A stretch of DNA of 33,602 nucleotides, taken from positions 1-33,602 of the forward strand of contig JACPLN010000007.1 of assembly GCA_016186485.1 (NCBI GenBank), written 5' to 3'. Under the pieces are notes generated by a model. It was not told the DNA's origin. It did not search any database and saw only the letters and a list, made by a program, of their open reading frames with translations. Below, piece by piece: positions 1 through 7,846 of this stretch. Both the position numbers and the translations under genes were made by a program. This stretch comes from Candidatus Nealsoniibacteriota bacterium (GTDB lineage: Bacteria > Patescibacteriota > Minisyncoccia > Minisyncoccales > UBA6532). How positions within the stretch are numbered: the first letter of the stretch is position 1; the number at the start of each line of letters is the position of its first letter.

Positions 1-893
1 AAAGAAGAAATTGAAGCTCTTTTCAGAAAAAGGTCAGAATACCTTAATAAAGATTGCGAACTGGTCTGGTGCCAGTCTCCAAAAGATCTGGCAAAGAGGA
101 GCGTAGATTGTTTAAATAAAAATGATCAGTTCAGGGATCAGTTCGTGGTTCAGCTCAGGGATCAGTTCAGGAATCAGCTTAGGGATCAGTTCTGGGTTCA
201 GCTCAGGGATCAGTTCGTGGTTCAGCTCAGGGATCGGTTCAGGGATCATCTCTGGGATCAGCTCTGGGTTCGGTCCATGGTTCAGTTCAGGGGTCAGCTC
301 TGGGTTCAGTTCTGGGATCAGTTCTGGGATATATATTACTGCGCATACTACGATTTTCTGTATAACGCCCTGCCCGTGAAGAAATTCAAGAACTACTTTA
401 GATTTACCAGAGAGGCGTTTGAATATGGCCTAGGTTTCTTTCTCCAAACCAGAAATAAGATATTCTTGCTGCCAATGCCTCGTTGTTTTATAGACGACCA
501 AAGAAGGCTTCACAGAGAGGGAGGTCCTGCCATTGAATGGCCGGATGGAACCAAGGAGTATTACTACCAAGGTATTGGGGTGCCAGAAGAACTCATCTTG
601 CGCCCAGAGAACATCAATCCGGAAGACATCCTCAAACAAAGGAACGCTGCTGTCAGAGGAGTGATGATGACGTTGACAAAAAGCAGGCTTTTGAAGCATT
701 TCCCCTCAAAGTTGGTTGATAAGAGCGTCTGGGGAGAGCTTTATCAATTGGCTTGTTCCAGGGTTTTGACCCGGCAACCAATGATTATTGCTACCTGTTT
801 GTTCCAACCAATCTCAATAACAGTCTTGAGGCAGTTGCCTGGACCTACAGGGTAACGCCTGAAGAGTACTCGCAGCTCAAACTGAGAACCTGA
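1..893 (+). pseudogene. DUF6745-like protein with 4-aa repeat region, 5'-truncated by the window; apparent frameshift near 750-756
   Basis: Frame 1 is open from base 1 to 855. The motif HREGGPAIEWPDGTKEYYYQGIGVPEELI resembles DUF6745 proteins. The expected C-terminus (LFQGFDPATNDYCYLFVPTNLNNSLEAVAWTYRVTPEEYSQLKLRT*) is in frame 3 at 753..893. Confidence 0.6.
124..327 (+). repeat. 17 tandem degenerate 12-nt units (consensus gatcagttcagg; DQFR/VQLR/DQFW)
   Basis: Direct reading: 17 consecutive 12-mers in phase with the CDS. Confidence 0.95.
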
Positions 894-900
894 AAACAAC

Positions 901-945
901 AGGCTTCCTGTCATGATTAAATGACAAGGAGCCTTTTTTCTTTAA
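901..945 (+). terminator. Putative rho-independent terminator
   Basis: AGGCTTCCTGTCAT-GATTA-AATGACAAGGAGCCT followed by TTTTTTC. Confidence 0.6.
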
Positions 946-1008
946 TGAACCTACGGAAAAGTCCGACTTCAGCAAGACTTCTATCGGGGTTGACCCCGCT
1001 CGGCGCCC

Positions 1009-1037
1009 TTGACTAGATTTTGACGCTTTGTTATAAT
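1009..1037 (+). promoter_or_regulatory. Sigma70-type promoter for the 1058 gene
   Basis: TTGACT - 17 nt - TATAAT. Confidence 0.7.
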
Positions 1038-1057
1038 AAGCGAGGTGAAGATAAGGA

Positions 1058-1375
1058 ATGGGGTATTCAAATGATACGGTTTTATCTGTATGCACCATCC
1101 TTTTTTTAGCAGGGATCGTGTTAGGTCTGATTGGAGGGAATGTTTTTTACGGCGACCCGCTTTCTAAATCAGACATGAGGGCTGGCGAAGAATACGCTGT
1201 GTTGGGCATATCGCAAGACGGTGGCAAAACTTACCTTTACCTTAAAAACAGCAATGGATCCGTAGAGTCTTTCTGGTATGCTCAAGGCGACTTGCCTTTG
1301 AGCCTTAAGGTCGGAGACGTAATCTCCAAAAATATACAAGACAAGATAAGAATAGTTTTTCCGGTTTCAAAATAA
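1058..1375 (+). CDS. Hypothetical protein with N-terminal transmembrane segment
   Basis: Complete ORF with upstream promoter and AAGGA; hydrophobic N-terminus; terminator-like hairpin downstream. Confidence 0.7.
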   Translation: MGYSNDTVLSVCTILFLAGIVLGLIGGNVFYGDPLSKSDMRAGEEYAVLGISQDGGKTYLYLKNSNGSVESFWYAQGDLPLSLKVGDVISKNIQDKIRIVFPVSK

Positions 1376-1383
1376 AAACACAT

Positions 1384-1408
1384 AAGGAGGGAAAACCCCT
1401 TTTTTTAT
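1384..1408 (+). terminator. Putative terminator (AAGGaGGG AAAA CCCCTTTTTT)
   Basis: Short GC stem plus U-tract just after the stop. Confidence 0.55.
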
Positions 1409-1414
1409 TCTTGA

Positions 1415-1476
1415 CCCCGTAGTGAATTTTTGACAAATTTCATTTTACGGAGTAAGTCCAAAATCTACTACCGGGG
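1415..1476. repeat. Hairpin repeat element, family iv copy A
   Basis: CCCCGTAGTGAATTTTTGAC...GTCCAAAATCTACTACCGGGG: imperfect inverted arms around loop AAATTTCATTTTACGGAGTAA. Confidence 0.85.
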
Positions 1477-1480
1477 TTGA

Positions 1481-1549
1481 CCCCGTAGTGAATTTTGGAC
1501 CGGCTTCGCATTACGCCTTTAGGCGGATGTCCAAAATCTACTATCGGGG
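1481..1549. repeat. Hairpin repeat element, family iv copy B
   Basis: CCCCGTAGTGAATTTTGGAC...GTCCAAAATCTACTATCGGGG: same arms as copy A, different loop. Confidence 0.85.
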
Positions 1550-1598
1550 TTGACCTGGTTTAGATTTTTATTTAATGTTCCTTTAGCAACTTGAAAAG

Positions 1599-2858
1599 GT
1601 GGTTTTGGTGGAAAATACGATAACCGTTATGAAAGAAGTTGAAGAATTGGATGCCTTGAATTTATGCGGCAGGAGAACGAAAATGATAGTTGAAGAAATG
1701 GAAAAAGTTTGCCAGGGGTTATTTGAAAAAGAGCTGGAAAGCTACTTTGAAGGAAAGGCAAATATGGATAGGATAAAACTTCTTGGCGAGCGCAGATTGC
1801 TTGGCATTGGCATACCAAGGGATTATGGCGGAATAGGAGGAAACAATCTTGATACCGCTTTGGCATTCGTTTCTTTGGGAAGCAATTTGGGAATGTCCGC
1901 AGTCAGCTTTATGAACGTCCAGAACGGCTTGGTGGCAAAGACCATTTTAAGGTGGGGTACGGAAGAGCAGAAAAAAAGATTTCTGCCGGATTTGGCAAGC
2001 GGTAAAAAAATAGGATCTTTTTGTTTGACCGAACCTGAAGCCGGGAGCGATCCTTCTTCCCTTAGGACAACCTTTGATTCTCCGGCGACGCATTTTGCCA
2101 ATAATTTCATCAGCGGCACCAAATACCTTATAACTAATGGAAACATGGCAGACGTATTCATAGATTTTGCCTATCCTAAAGGGCCTAAAAGGAAAAAAGA
2201 AGATTTGTCGGTATTTATAGTGGAAAGATCCGGCAATGAAAGCCAAATATTGACCGAAAGCCTGCATCACAAAATCGGATTGCACGCTTCAGATACCGCT
2301 CTCATTGAATTTAATGACGCCTTTGTTCCGAAAGAAAACATATTGCGTCTTGGCCGGGGCAACTACGTTTACGATCACTCTTTTCTTTCCGGCAGATTGG
2401 GGATTGCCGCAGGATGCGTAGGAGTAATATTAGACTGCCTAAACTCAGCTATGGAAAGGTCAAAATACAGGGTTCAGCACGGAAAACCAATAGCAAAACA
2501 CCAACTGGTTCAAGCCCACATCTCTGCAATAGCGGAGGATTTTGAAAAGGCAAGGCTGCCGACCTACAACGCGGCTATTATCAAGGATATTTATGATTTG
2601 CATCAAGAAAGCAGCGAGTTAAGAAAGAAGACCGATTACAAGATTTCTATTGCAAAGAGAATAGCGGCTAATGCCGCCTTTGACGCAGCTGACCGCGCCG
2701 TTCAGGTCGGAGGAGGATTCGGCTACTCAACTCTGTATAGCCCTGCCAGGCACTTCAAGGATGTCAGGGTTGCTAGGATCTACGAAGGTTCGGACGAGAT
2801 GATGACGCTTAAAGCAGCTTATTATCTTTTGGGCGAAGGCTTTGAGGCTTTCAAGTAA
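1599..2858 (+). CDS. Acyl-CoA dehydrogenase family protein
   Basis: ACAD motifs: CLTEPEAGSDPSSLRT, GLHASDTALIEFNDAFVPKENIL, VQVGGGFGYS, RIYEGSDEM (catalytic Glu position in YEG). The start could be GTG 1599 or ATG 1629. Confidence 0.9.
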   Translation: MVLVENTITVMKEVEELDALNLCGRRTKMIVEEMEKVCQGLFEKELESYFEGKANMDRIKLLGERRLLGIGIPRDYGGIGGNNLDTALAFVSLGSNLGMSAVSFMNVQNGLVAKTILRWGTEEQKKRFLPDLASGKKIGSFCLTEPEAGSDPSSLRTTFDSPATHFANNFISGTKYLITNGNMADVFIDFAYPKGPKRKKEDLSVFIVERSGNESQILTESLHHKIGLHASDTALIEFNDAFVPKENILRLGRGNYVYDHSFLSGRLGIAAGCVGVILDCLNSAMERSKYRVQHGKPIAKHQLVQAHISAIAEDFEKARLPTYNAAIIKDIYDLHQESSELRKKTDYKISIAKRIAANAAFDAADRAVQVGGGFGYSTLYSPARHFKDVRVARIYEGSDEMMTLKAAYYLLGEGFEAFK

Positions 2859-2873
2859 TATTTTCTTGTTCTT

Positions 2874-2902
2874 TCAAAGAGGTTAAAAACCTCTTTTTTA
2901 TT
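2874..2902 (+). terminator. Rho-independent terminator
   Basis: AAAGAGGTTAAAAACCTCTTTTTTATTTT. Confidence 0.8.
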
Positions 2903-2928
2903 TTCCTTCCGGGTGTTAAAATTTAAAA

Positions 2929-3666
2929 ATGCAAGGTTCAACTCATCTTTCCGTTATTATCCCCGCTTTCAACGAAGAAAAACGATTGAGCAAAACCCTG
3001 GAAGCGATTGACCTTTATTTAAAAAAGCAGAATTACGCTTATGAAATCATCGTTGTTAACGACGGCTCTAAAGATAAGACTTCGGAAATTACAAATGGTT
3101 TAATGGGCAATATTAGGAATCTTAAGCTTATTGATAACAGGGAAAATCGCGGCAAAGGAGCCGTTGTAAGACAGGGAATGCTGGGATCTGGAGGGGATTA
3201 CCGGGTTTTCACAGACGCGGATAACTCAACCCCAATAGACCAGATTGAAAAAATGTGGCCCTATTTTAAACAAGGCTGCGATGTTGTAATCGGTTCTCGC
3301 GACCTGCCGGAATCTGTTTTGGCCATCCGCCAGCCTTGGTTCAGAAAGTTGATCCTTGGAGGGGGATTTAAGCTGTTCAGAAAAATGACAGTTGGACTTT
3401 GGGAAATTCACGATACCCAATGCGGTTTCAAGGTTTTTACAAAAGACTCGGCTGAAAATATATTTAGGAAAACTAAAATTGACAGGTTCGCTTTTGATTC
3501 AGAAGTCTTAATTATCGCTAAAAAGCTGGGGTATGGGATAAAGGAAGTCGGGGTAACGTGGCTGAATGACCCGGAAAGCAGGGTAAAATTCAAAAGCGTA
3601 ATAAAAATGGGTTTTGATTTAATAAAATTAAGGTTAAATTTAATAAAAGGAGCATATGATTTTTAA
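2929..3666 (+). CDS. Family 2 glycosyltransferase (polyprenyl/dolichyl-phosphate sugar transferase-like)
   Basis: SVIIPAFNEEKRL, IIVVNDGSKDKT, FTDADNSTP, TQCGFKVF motifs. Confidence 0.9.
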   Translation: MQGSTHLSVIIPAFNEEKRLSKTLEAIDLYLKKQNYAYEIIVVNDGSKDKTSEITNGLMGNIRNLKLIDNRENRGKGAVVRQGMLGSGGDYRVFTDADNSTPIDQIEKMWPYFKQGCDVVIGSRDLPESVLAIRQPWFRKLILGGGFKLFRKMTVGLWEIHDTQCGFKVFTKDSAENIFRKTKIDRFAFDSEVLIIAKKLGYGIKEVGVTWLNDPESRVKFKSVIKMGFDLIKLRLNLIKGAYDF

Positions 3667-4273
3667 GCTGCTGGAAATAATCGGCTCTTTCATCATCTTG
3701 ATTATAGAGAAATCCGGATATTTTGGAGTTTTCTTCCTGATGCTTTTGGAAAGCGCTTCTTTGCCTTTTCCGTCTGAAATCATAATGCCGTTCTCCGGAT
3801 TCTTGGCAGGCCTGGGGGAATTCTCTTTTTGGGCTCTGGTAATAATTGGAACCCTGGGAAACTTAGCGGGTTCCGTTGCGTCATATATCCTGGGTTTTTA
3901 CGGAGGCAGAATGGTTATTGAAAGATACGGCAAATACTTTTTTATATCCCGCCATGAGTTAAATAAAGCAGACGAATTTTTCAAGAAGCACGGCGAAATT
4001 ACGATTTTCTTTACCAGAATGCTGCCCGCAATAAGAACTTTTATATCCCTGCCCGCCGGCATAGCTAAAATGGATTTTAAAAAGTTTGTTTTTTACACCA
4101 TTATTGGTTCCTTGCCGTGGAATTTCGCTTTAACATATTTGGGTTTGATTTTGGGCGAGAATTGGGAATCTCTAGAAGCTTATTTTCGCAAGTTTGAATG
4201 GGCAATTGCAATTTTAATTTTAGGGTTTTTGGGCAAACTGCTCTTGAAAAAAATTAAAAAACCATTAAGATAA
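3656..4273 (+). CDS. DedA family (SNARE-associated/VTT) membrane protein
   Basis: ESASLPFPSEIIMPFSGFLAG, GNLAGSVASYILGFYGGR, FFTRMLPAIRTFISLPAGIAKM; overlaps the GT2 end by 11 nt. Confidence 0.9.
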   Translation: MIFKLLEIIGSFIILIIEKSGYFGVFFLMLLESASLPFPSEIIMPFSGFLAGLGEFSFWALVIIGTLGNLAGSVASYILGFYGGRMVIERYGKYFFISRHELNKADEFFKKHGEITIFFTRMLPAIRTFISLPAGIAKMDFKKFVFYTIIGSLPWNFALTYLGLILGENWESLEAYFRKFEWAIAILILGFLGKLLLKKIKKPLR

Positions 4274-4289
4274 TAACCAGATCTTCAAA

Positions 4290-5057
4290 ATGGGTACAAA
4301 AGCAAAACGTTTGGTTGTGGCAAATTGGAAGATGAATCCCAAAAGCGATAAAGAGGCGCTGGCTTTGTTTAAAGAGCTGGCCGAGGGATTAAAAGATTTA
4401 AAAGAGGTTGATGTTGTTGTTTGCCCTTCGTTTTTGCACATTCCCGCCATAGTCTACAGCGGTAAGGGCAGAAACCTTCAGCTTGGCGCCCAAAATATGT
4501 TTTGGGAAGAAAAAGGGGCTTTTACAGGAGAGGTATCCCCGGCGCAGCTTTCTGGTTTTGGGGTAAAATATGTAATTTTGGGGCATTCAGAAAGGCGGAA
4601 GATTGGCGAGACAGACGAGATAATCGCCAAAAAGGTCAGAGCGGCTTTAGATGTCGGCTTTACACCCATACTCTGCATCGGAGAAACCCTTGATGACAGA
4701 AATAGCGGAGAGTGGTCAAACAGGTTAAATTTTCAGTTAAGGTGTGGTTTGGAGAATGTCCGCAGGGAAGAAATGGGCAATGTGGCGATTCTTTATGAGC
4801 CATTTTGGGCGGTTGGCACTAGTAGAGCTTGCGGAGCAAAGGAAGCGCGAGAAACCAGATTGTTTGCCGAAGATAGCATAGGAGGCTTTTATAATGATCC
4901 AAATATTTCAAAAGATATCAATAGTCTTTATGGAGGGAGCGTAACTTCAAAGAATGCGGGAAGCTATGTAAAAGAAGCCGGATACAATGGTTTGCTGGTT
5001 GGGGGCGCGTCTTTGGACCCAAAGGAATTTATAAAAATCATCAAGGCGGTAGCATAG
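4290..5057 (+). CDS. tpiA: Triosephosphate isomerase
   Basis: VANWKMNP, YVILGHSERR, LCIGETLDDR, YEPFWAVGTS, LYGGSVTSKNA, GLLVGGASLDP. Confidence 0.95.
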   Translation: MGTKAKRLVVANWKMNPKSDKEALALFKELAEGLKDLKEVDVVVCPSFLHIPAIVYSGKGRNLQLGAQNMFWEEKGAFTGEVSPAQLSGFGVKYVILGHSERRKIGETDEIIAKKVRAALDVGFTPILCIGETLDDRNSGEWSNRLNFQLRCGLENVRREEMGNVAILYEPFWAVGTSRACGAKEARETRLFAEDSIGGFYNDPNISKDINSLYGGSVTSKNAGSYVKEAGYNGLLVGGASLDPKEFIKIIKAVA

Positions 5058-5071
5058 CCTTGATTTTTATT
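5036..5071 (+). terminator. Terminator overlapping the tpiA stop
   Basis: ATCAAGGC-ggtagcata-GCCTTGATTTTTATTTT. Confidence 0.75.
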
Positions 5072-5093
5072 TTCAGTCTGCTAAATTATTGGT

Positions 5094-5609
5094 ATGGAAG
5101 ATGTTTTAGACGGATATTTTTATAACCCAAGCCGTGGCCAGCTTTCTATTGATGAAGTTTTGAAAGAAATCTTCGGATATATTTCTGAGAAACCGGAAAG
5201 GTTTTACGATATTATCGTTGGCTGCGATTCTTCTTCGGAAGAAGAGCCCAATTTCCCAATTGCCATAGTTGTTTTAAGGCAGGGCCAGGGGGGAAGGTTT
5301 TTCTTAAAGAGAGTTAAGTACCCCATATCACAAAGGAAATTCGGCAGCTGGAAGCAGAGGATCCTTGAAGAGGTTTTGCTTTCCTGCCAATTGGCTTTAA
5401 GTCTGAAAGAGAGTATTGCTAAGATGGCGAACGTTTTAACCCTTCCTATGAATTACCAGTTTAAGTATATTCATGCGGACGTTGGGGAAACGGGGCAAAC
5501 AAGGGATATGATAAGGGAGGTGGTTGGGCTTATCCGCGGAAACGGCTTTGAAGCAAAAATAAAGCCGGAATCCTACGCGGCCTCGGTGGTAGCTGATAGG
5601 TATAGCTAA
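5094..5609 (+). CDS. YkuK-like (DUF458) RNase H-like protein
   Basis: IIVGCDSSSEE..., YIHADVGETGQTRDMIREVVGLIRGNGFEAKIKPESYAASVVADR. Confidence 0.8.
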   Translation: MEDVLDGYFYNPSRGQLSIDEVLKEIFGYISEKPERFYDIIVGCDSSSEEEPNFPIAIVVLRQGQGGRFFLKRVKYPISQRKFGSWKQRILEEVLLSCQLALSLKESIAKMANVLTLPMNYQFKYIHADVGETGQTRDMIREVVGLIRGNGFEAKIKPESYAASVVADRYS

Positions 5610-5636
5610 TAGCGAGATTTTGCCGCTATCATTTTT

Positions 5637-6680
5637 ATGAAGAAGATTTTAGTAGCAATGTCGGGCGGCGTTGACAGCTCGGTGGCGGCGGCTCTATTAA
5701 AACGGGCCGGTTTTAATGTTGCCGGAGCTTTTTTGCGTTGTTATGAAACTCCGGGATGTCCGGCATTGGAGGATCTTGGAGTCGCAAGGCTGGCTGCGGC
5801 GAAAATAGGCATTCCTTTTTATGTTTTTGATTTTCGCAAAGAATATAAAAAGAAAGTAATTGGCTATTTCGTCAGTGGATACAAAAAAGGCCTGACTCCA
5901 AACCCCGATATTATGTGCAACAAGACCGTTAAGTTCGGGCTTTTGTTTGAAAAAGCAATGGCTTTAGGCTTTGATTATCTGGCTACCGGCCACTACGCCA
6001 GGCTGGAAGAGAAAGGCGGCAAGATTAAACTTTTGAAAGGAAAAGATCCGAACAAAGACCAGTCTTATTTTCTGTACGCAGTAAAACCGGAGTTTTTAAA
6101 AAGAGTTATTTTTCCCGTCGGGGATAAAAAGAAAGCAGAGGTTAGAAAATTAGCAAAAAAGTTCGGTTTGCCAAACGCCCAAAGGCCCGATAGCCAGGGA
6201 ATTTGTTTTGTTGGCCGAGTCAGACTCGGTGATTTTCTTGACCAATATATTAAACCAAAAACAGGAAAAGTCAGGCTTTTCCTTGGCAATGGTGAATATA
6301 AAGAAATCGGTGAGCACCAGGGCGCCCATTACTTTACCATTGGTCAGCGGCAGGGTTTGGGTTTGGGCGGGGGCCCTTATTTCGTTCTGGGTACAGACGT
6401 AAAAAAGAATTTTGTTACCGTGACCAAAAACGAAAAGGATCTTTGCCGGAAAGAAATTATTATTTCTGGCTTAAGCTGGATTTCCGGAGAGCCGAAATTC
6501 CCCTTGAGAGCAACAGTTAAAATTCGCTATCGCCATAAAGGAGGCACAGCCACAATATACAAGATGCCAGACGCTAAATACAGGATATTATTCCAAAAGC
6601 CCCAGCGCGCCATTGCCAAGGGCCAGTCAGCCGTGTTTTACAAAGGCAGCCAGCTTTTGGGCGGGGGCCTGATTGTTTAG
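5637..6680 (+). CDS. mnmA: tRNA 2-thiouridine(34) synthase MnmA
   Basis: MSGGVDSSVAAALLK, NPDIMCNK (catalytic Cys), YLATGHYAR, DPNKDQSYFL, DSQGICFVG, HQGAHYFTIGQRQGLGL. Confidence 0.95.
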   Translation: MKKILVAMSGGVDSSVAAALLKRAGFNVAGAFLRCYETPGCPALEDLGVARLAAAKIGIPFYVFDFRKEYKKKVIGYFVSGYKKGLTPNPDIMCNKTVKFGLLFEKAMALGFDYLATGHYARLEEKGGKIKLLKGKDPNKDQSYFLYAVKPEFLKRVIFPVGDKKKAEVRKLAKKFGLPNAQRPDSQGICFVGRVRLGDFLDQYIKPKTGKVRLFLGNGEYKEIGEHQGAHYFTIGQRQGLGLGGGPYFVLGTDVKKNFVTVTKNEKDLCRKEIIISGLSWISGEPKFPLRATVKIRYRHKGGTATIYKMPDAKYRILFQKPQRAIAKGQSAVFYKGSQLLGGGLIV

Positions 6681-6681
6681 C

Positions 6682-6710
6682 TTGACTTGATGATTATCAG
6701 TTGTTAAGAT
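6682..6710 (+). promoter_or_regulatory. Sigma70-type promoter
   Basis: TTGACT - 17 nt - TAAGAT. Confidence 0.65.
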
Positions 6711-6738
6711 AACGAAAGCAAGAGAGGTTTGAGCATAA

Positions 6739-7143
6739 TTGGAATACAGCGTTGAAGTAGGGGATTTTGTAAAACAAGGCAGTTTGGACGATCTTTGCCA
6801 AATGGTTTTTTCTCATAATTTACAGGCACTCTACTACACAGAAGTAGGCGATCAAAAATTTTTGATAGCGTTTTCTGCGGCTACCTCTAACTCAGTAGTC
6901 AACAACAGGAATCTCGTGGAAGTGTTTATTACAGAAGTTATTTTCTCCCCAGTAGACGCCTACAAAAGAATGGTGGTTTACGACCATAAAAAAGGTTTTT
7001 CCCAATATTTGGATAAAGACAAAGACGGCAGCATGATTTCCGATCAGACAATGAATATTCCCGTCTTTTGGGTCCCCTGCATCAGAGTGTCTAAAATAGC
7101 AGAAAAGATAGAAAAAATAATAAGCAATAAACTTCAACCATAA
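6739..7143 (+). CDS. Hypothetical protein
   Basis: Complete ORF (TTG start) flanked by a promoter and a terminator. Confidence 0.7.
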   Translation: MEYSVEVGDFVKQGSLDDLCQMVFSHNLQALYYTEVGDQKFLIAFSAATSNSVVNNRNLVEVFITEVIFSPVDAYKRMVVYDHKKGFSQYLDKDKDGSMISDQTMNIPVFWVPCIRVSKIAEKIEKIISNKLQP

Positions 7144-7165
7144 GGGCCAAAAACCCCTTTTTATT
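7141..7165 (+). terminator. Putative terminator
   Basis: AAGGGccaaaaacCCCTTTTTATTT. Confidence 0.6.
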
Positions 7166-7210
7166 TGACAAACAAAAGAATTTATTATAGCTTATAAGCA
7201 GTACTTTAAA

Positions 7211-7762
7211 GTGATTAAGATGTGGAATAGGAAAATAGTAAACGTCTTGAAAGGATTTTTGCCAAGAAAGAATATCGGCGGCTACATAGACGCCGAGACC
7301 GCAAAAACCAGTTCCGTTATGGATGCCGATTTCTTAACAAATGAGTTTATGAATACGGGTTTGAACATGGTTCAAGCAGAAGAAGAAAGGGGTATGGCCC
7401 AATCAGGATTGATGGTTTTTCTTTTCAGAGACAAGTCTTCTTTGGCGAAAGAAGCATATATCGCCCATTTTAGGGGTTCGCCGGTATTCTCGCTTGTCAG
7501 GGGCGAAAAAGGCTGGGGCATTTTTGAACTAAAGCCCTTAGTCGTGAGGCCGCTGGAAGAGATAGTTTCATTAGGAGGATTGACTTGGGAAACAGCAAAA
7601 AATCTGGCCGTAATTAGACAAAAGATGGCTGGCAGGGGTGAGGCAGAACCGTACCCGGAAGCGATAGATCCTCTTTGGGAGAACCAAATTAGCCAAGTGC
7701 TAATGCCTTTTATCCAGTTAAACCCGGTTATTAAAGGTATTGATGTAAGCTACATAACCTAG
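7211..7762 (+). CDS. Hypothetical protein
   Basis: Complete ORF; TTGACA at 7165; terminator downstream. Confidence 0.7.
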   Translation: MIKMWNRKIVNVLKGFLPRKNIGGYIDAETAKTSSVMDADFLTNEFMNTGLNMVQAEEERGMAQSGLMVFLFRDKSSLAKEAYIAHFRGSPVFSLVRGEKGWGIFELKPLVVRPLEEIVSLGGLTWETAKNLAVIRQKMAGRGEAEPYPEAIDPLWENQISQVLMPFIQLNPVIKGIDVSYIT

Positions 7763-7788
7763 ACAGCAGACTTTCTGCTGTTTTTTTG
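7763..7788 (+). terminator. Rho-independent terminator
   Basis: CAGCAGA CTT TCTGCTG TTTTTTT. Confidence 0.85.
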
Positions 7789-7804
7789 CGCATAATGCAC
7801 CGAC

Positions 7805-7832
7805 TTGACAGATTGAGTTCATTGGGTAGAAT
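7805..7832 (+). promoter_or_regulatory. Sigma70-type promoter for the presenilin-like gene
   Basis: TTGACA - 16 nt - TAGAAT. Confidence 0.65.
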
Positions 7833-7846
7833 AAAATGGAAGTTCT

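Noticed and set aside
122-379. ORF of 85 aa (MISSGISSWFSSGISSG...)
   Set aside because: Out-of-frame reading of the 12-nt tandem repeat; the frame 1 product continues into a recognisable domain.
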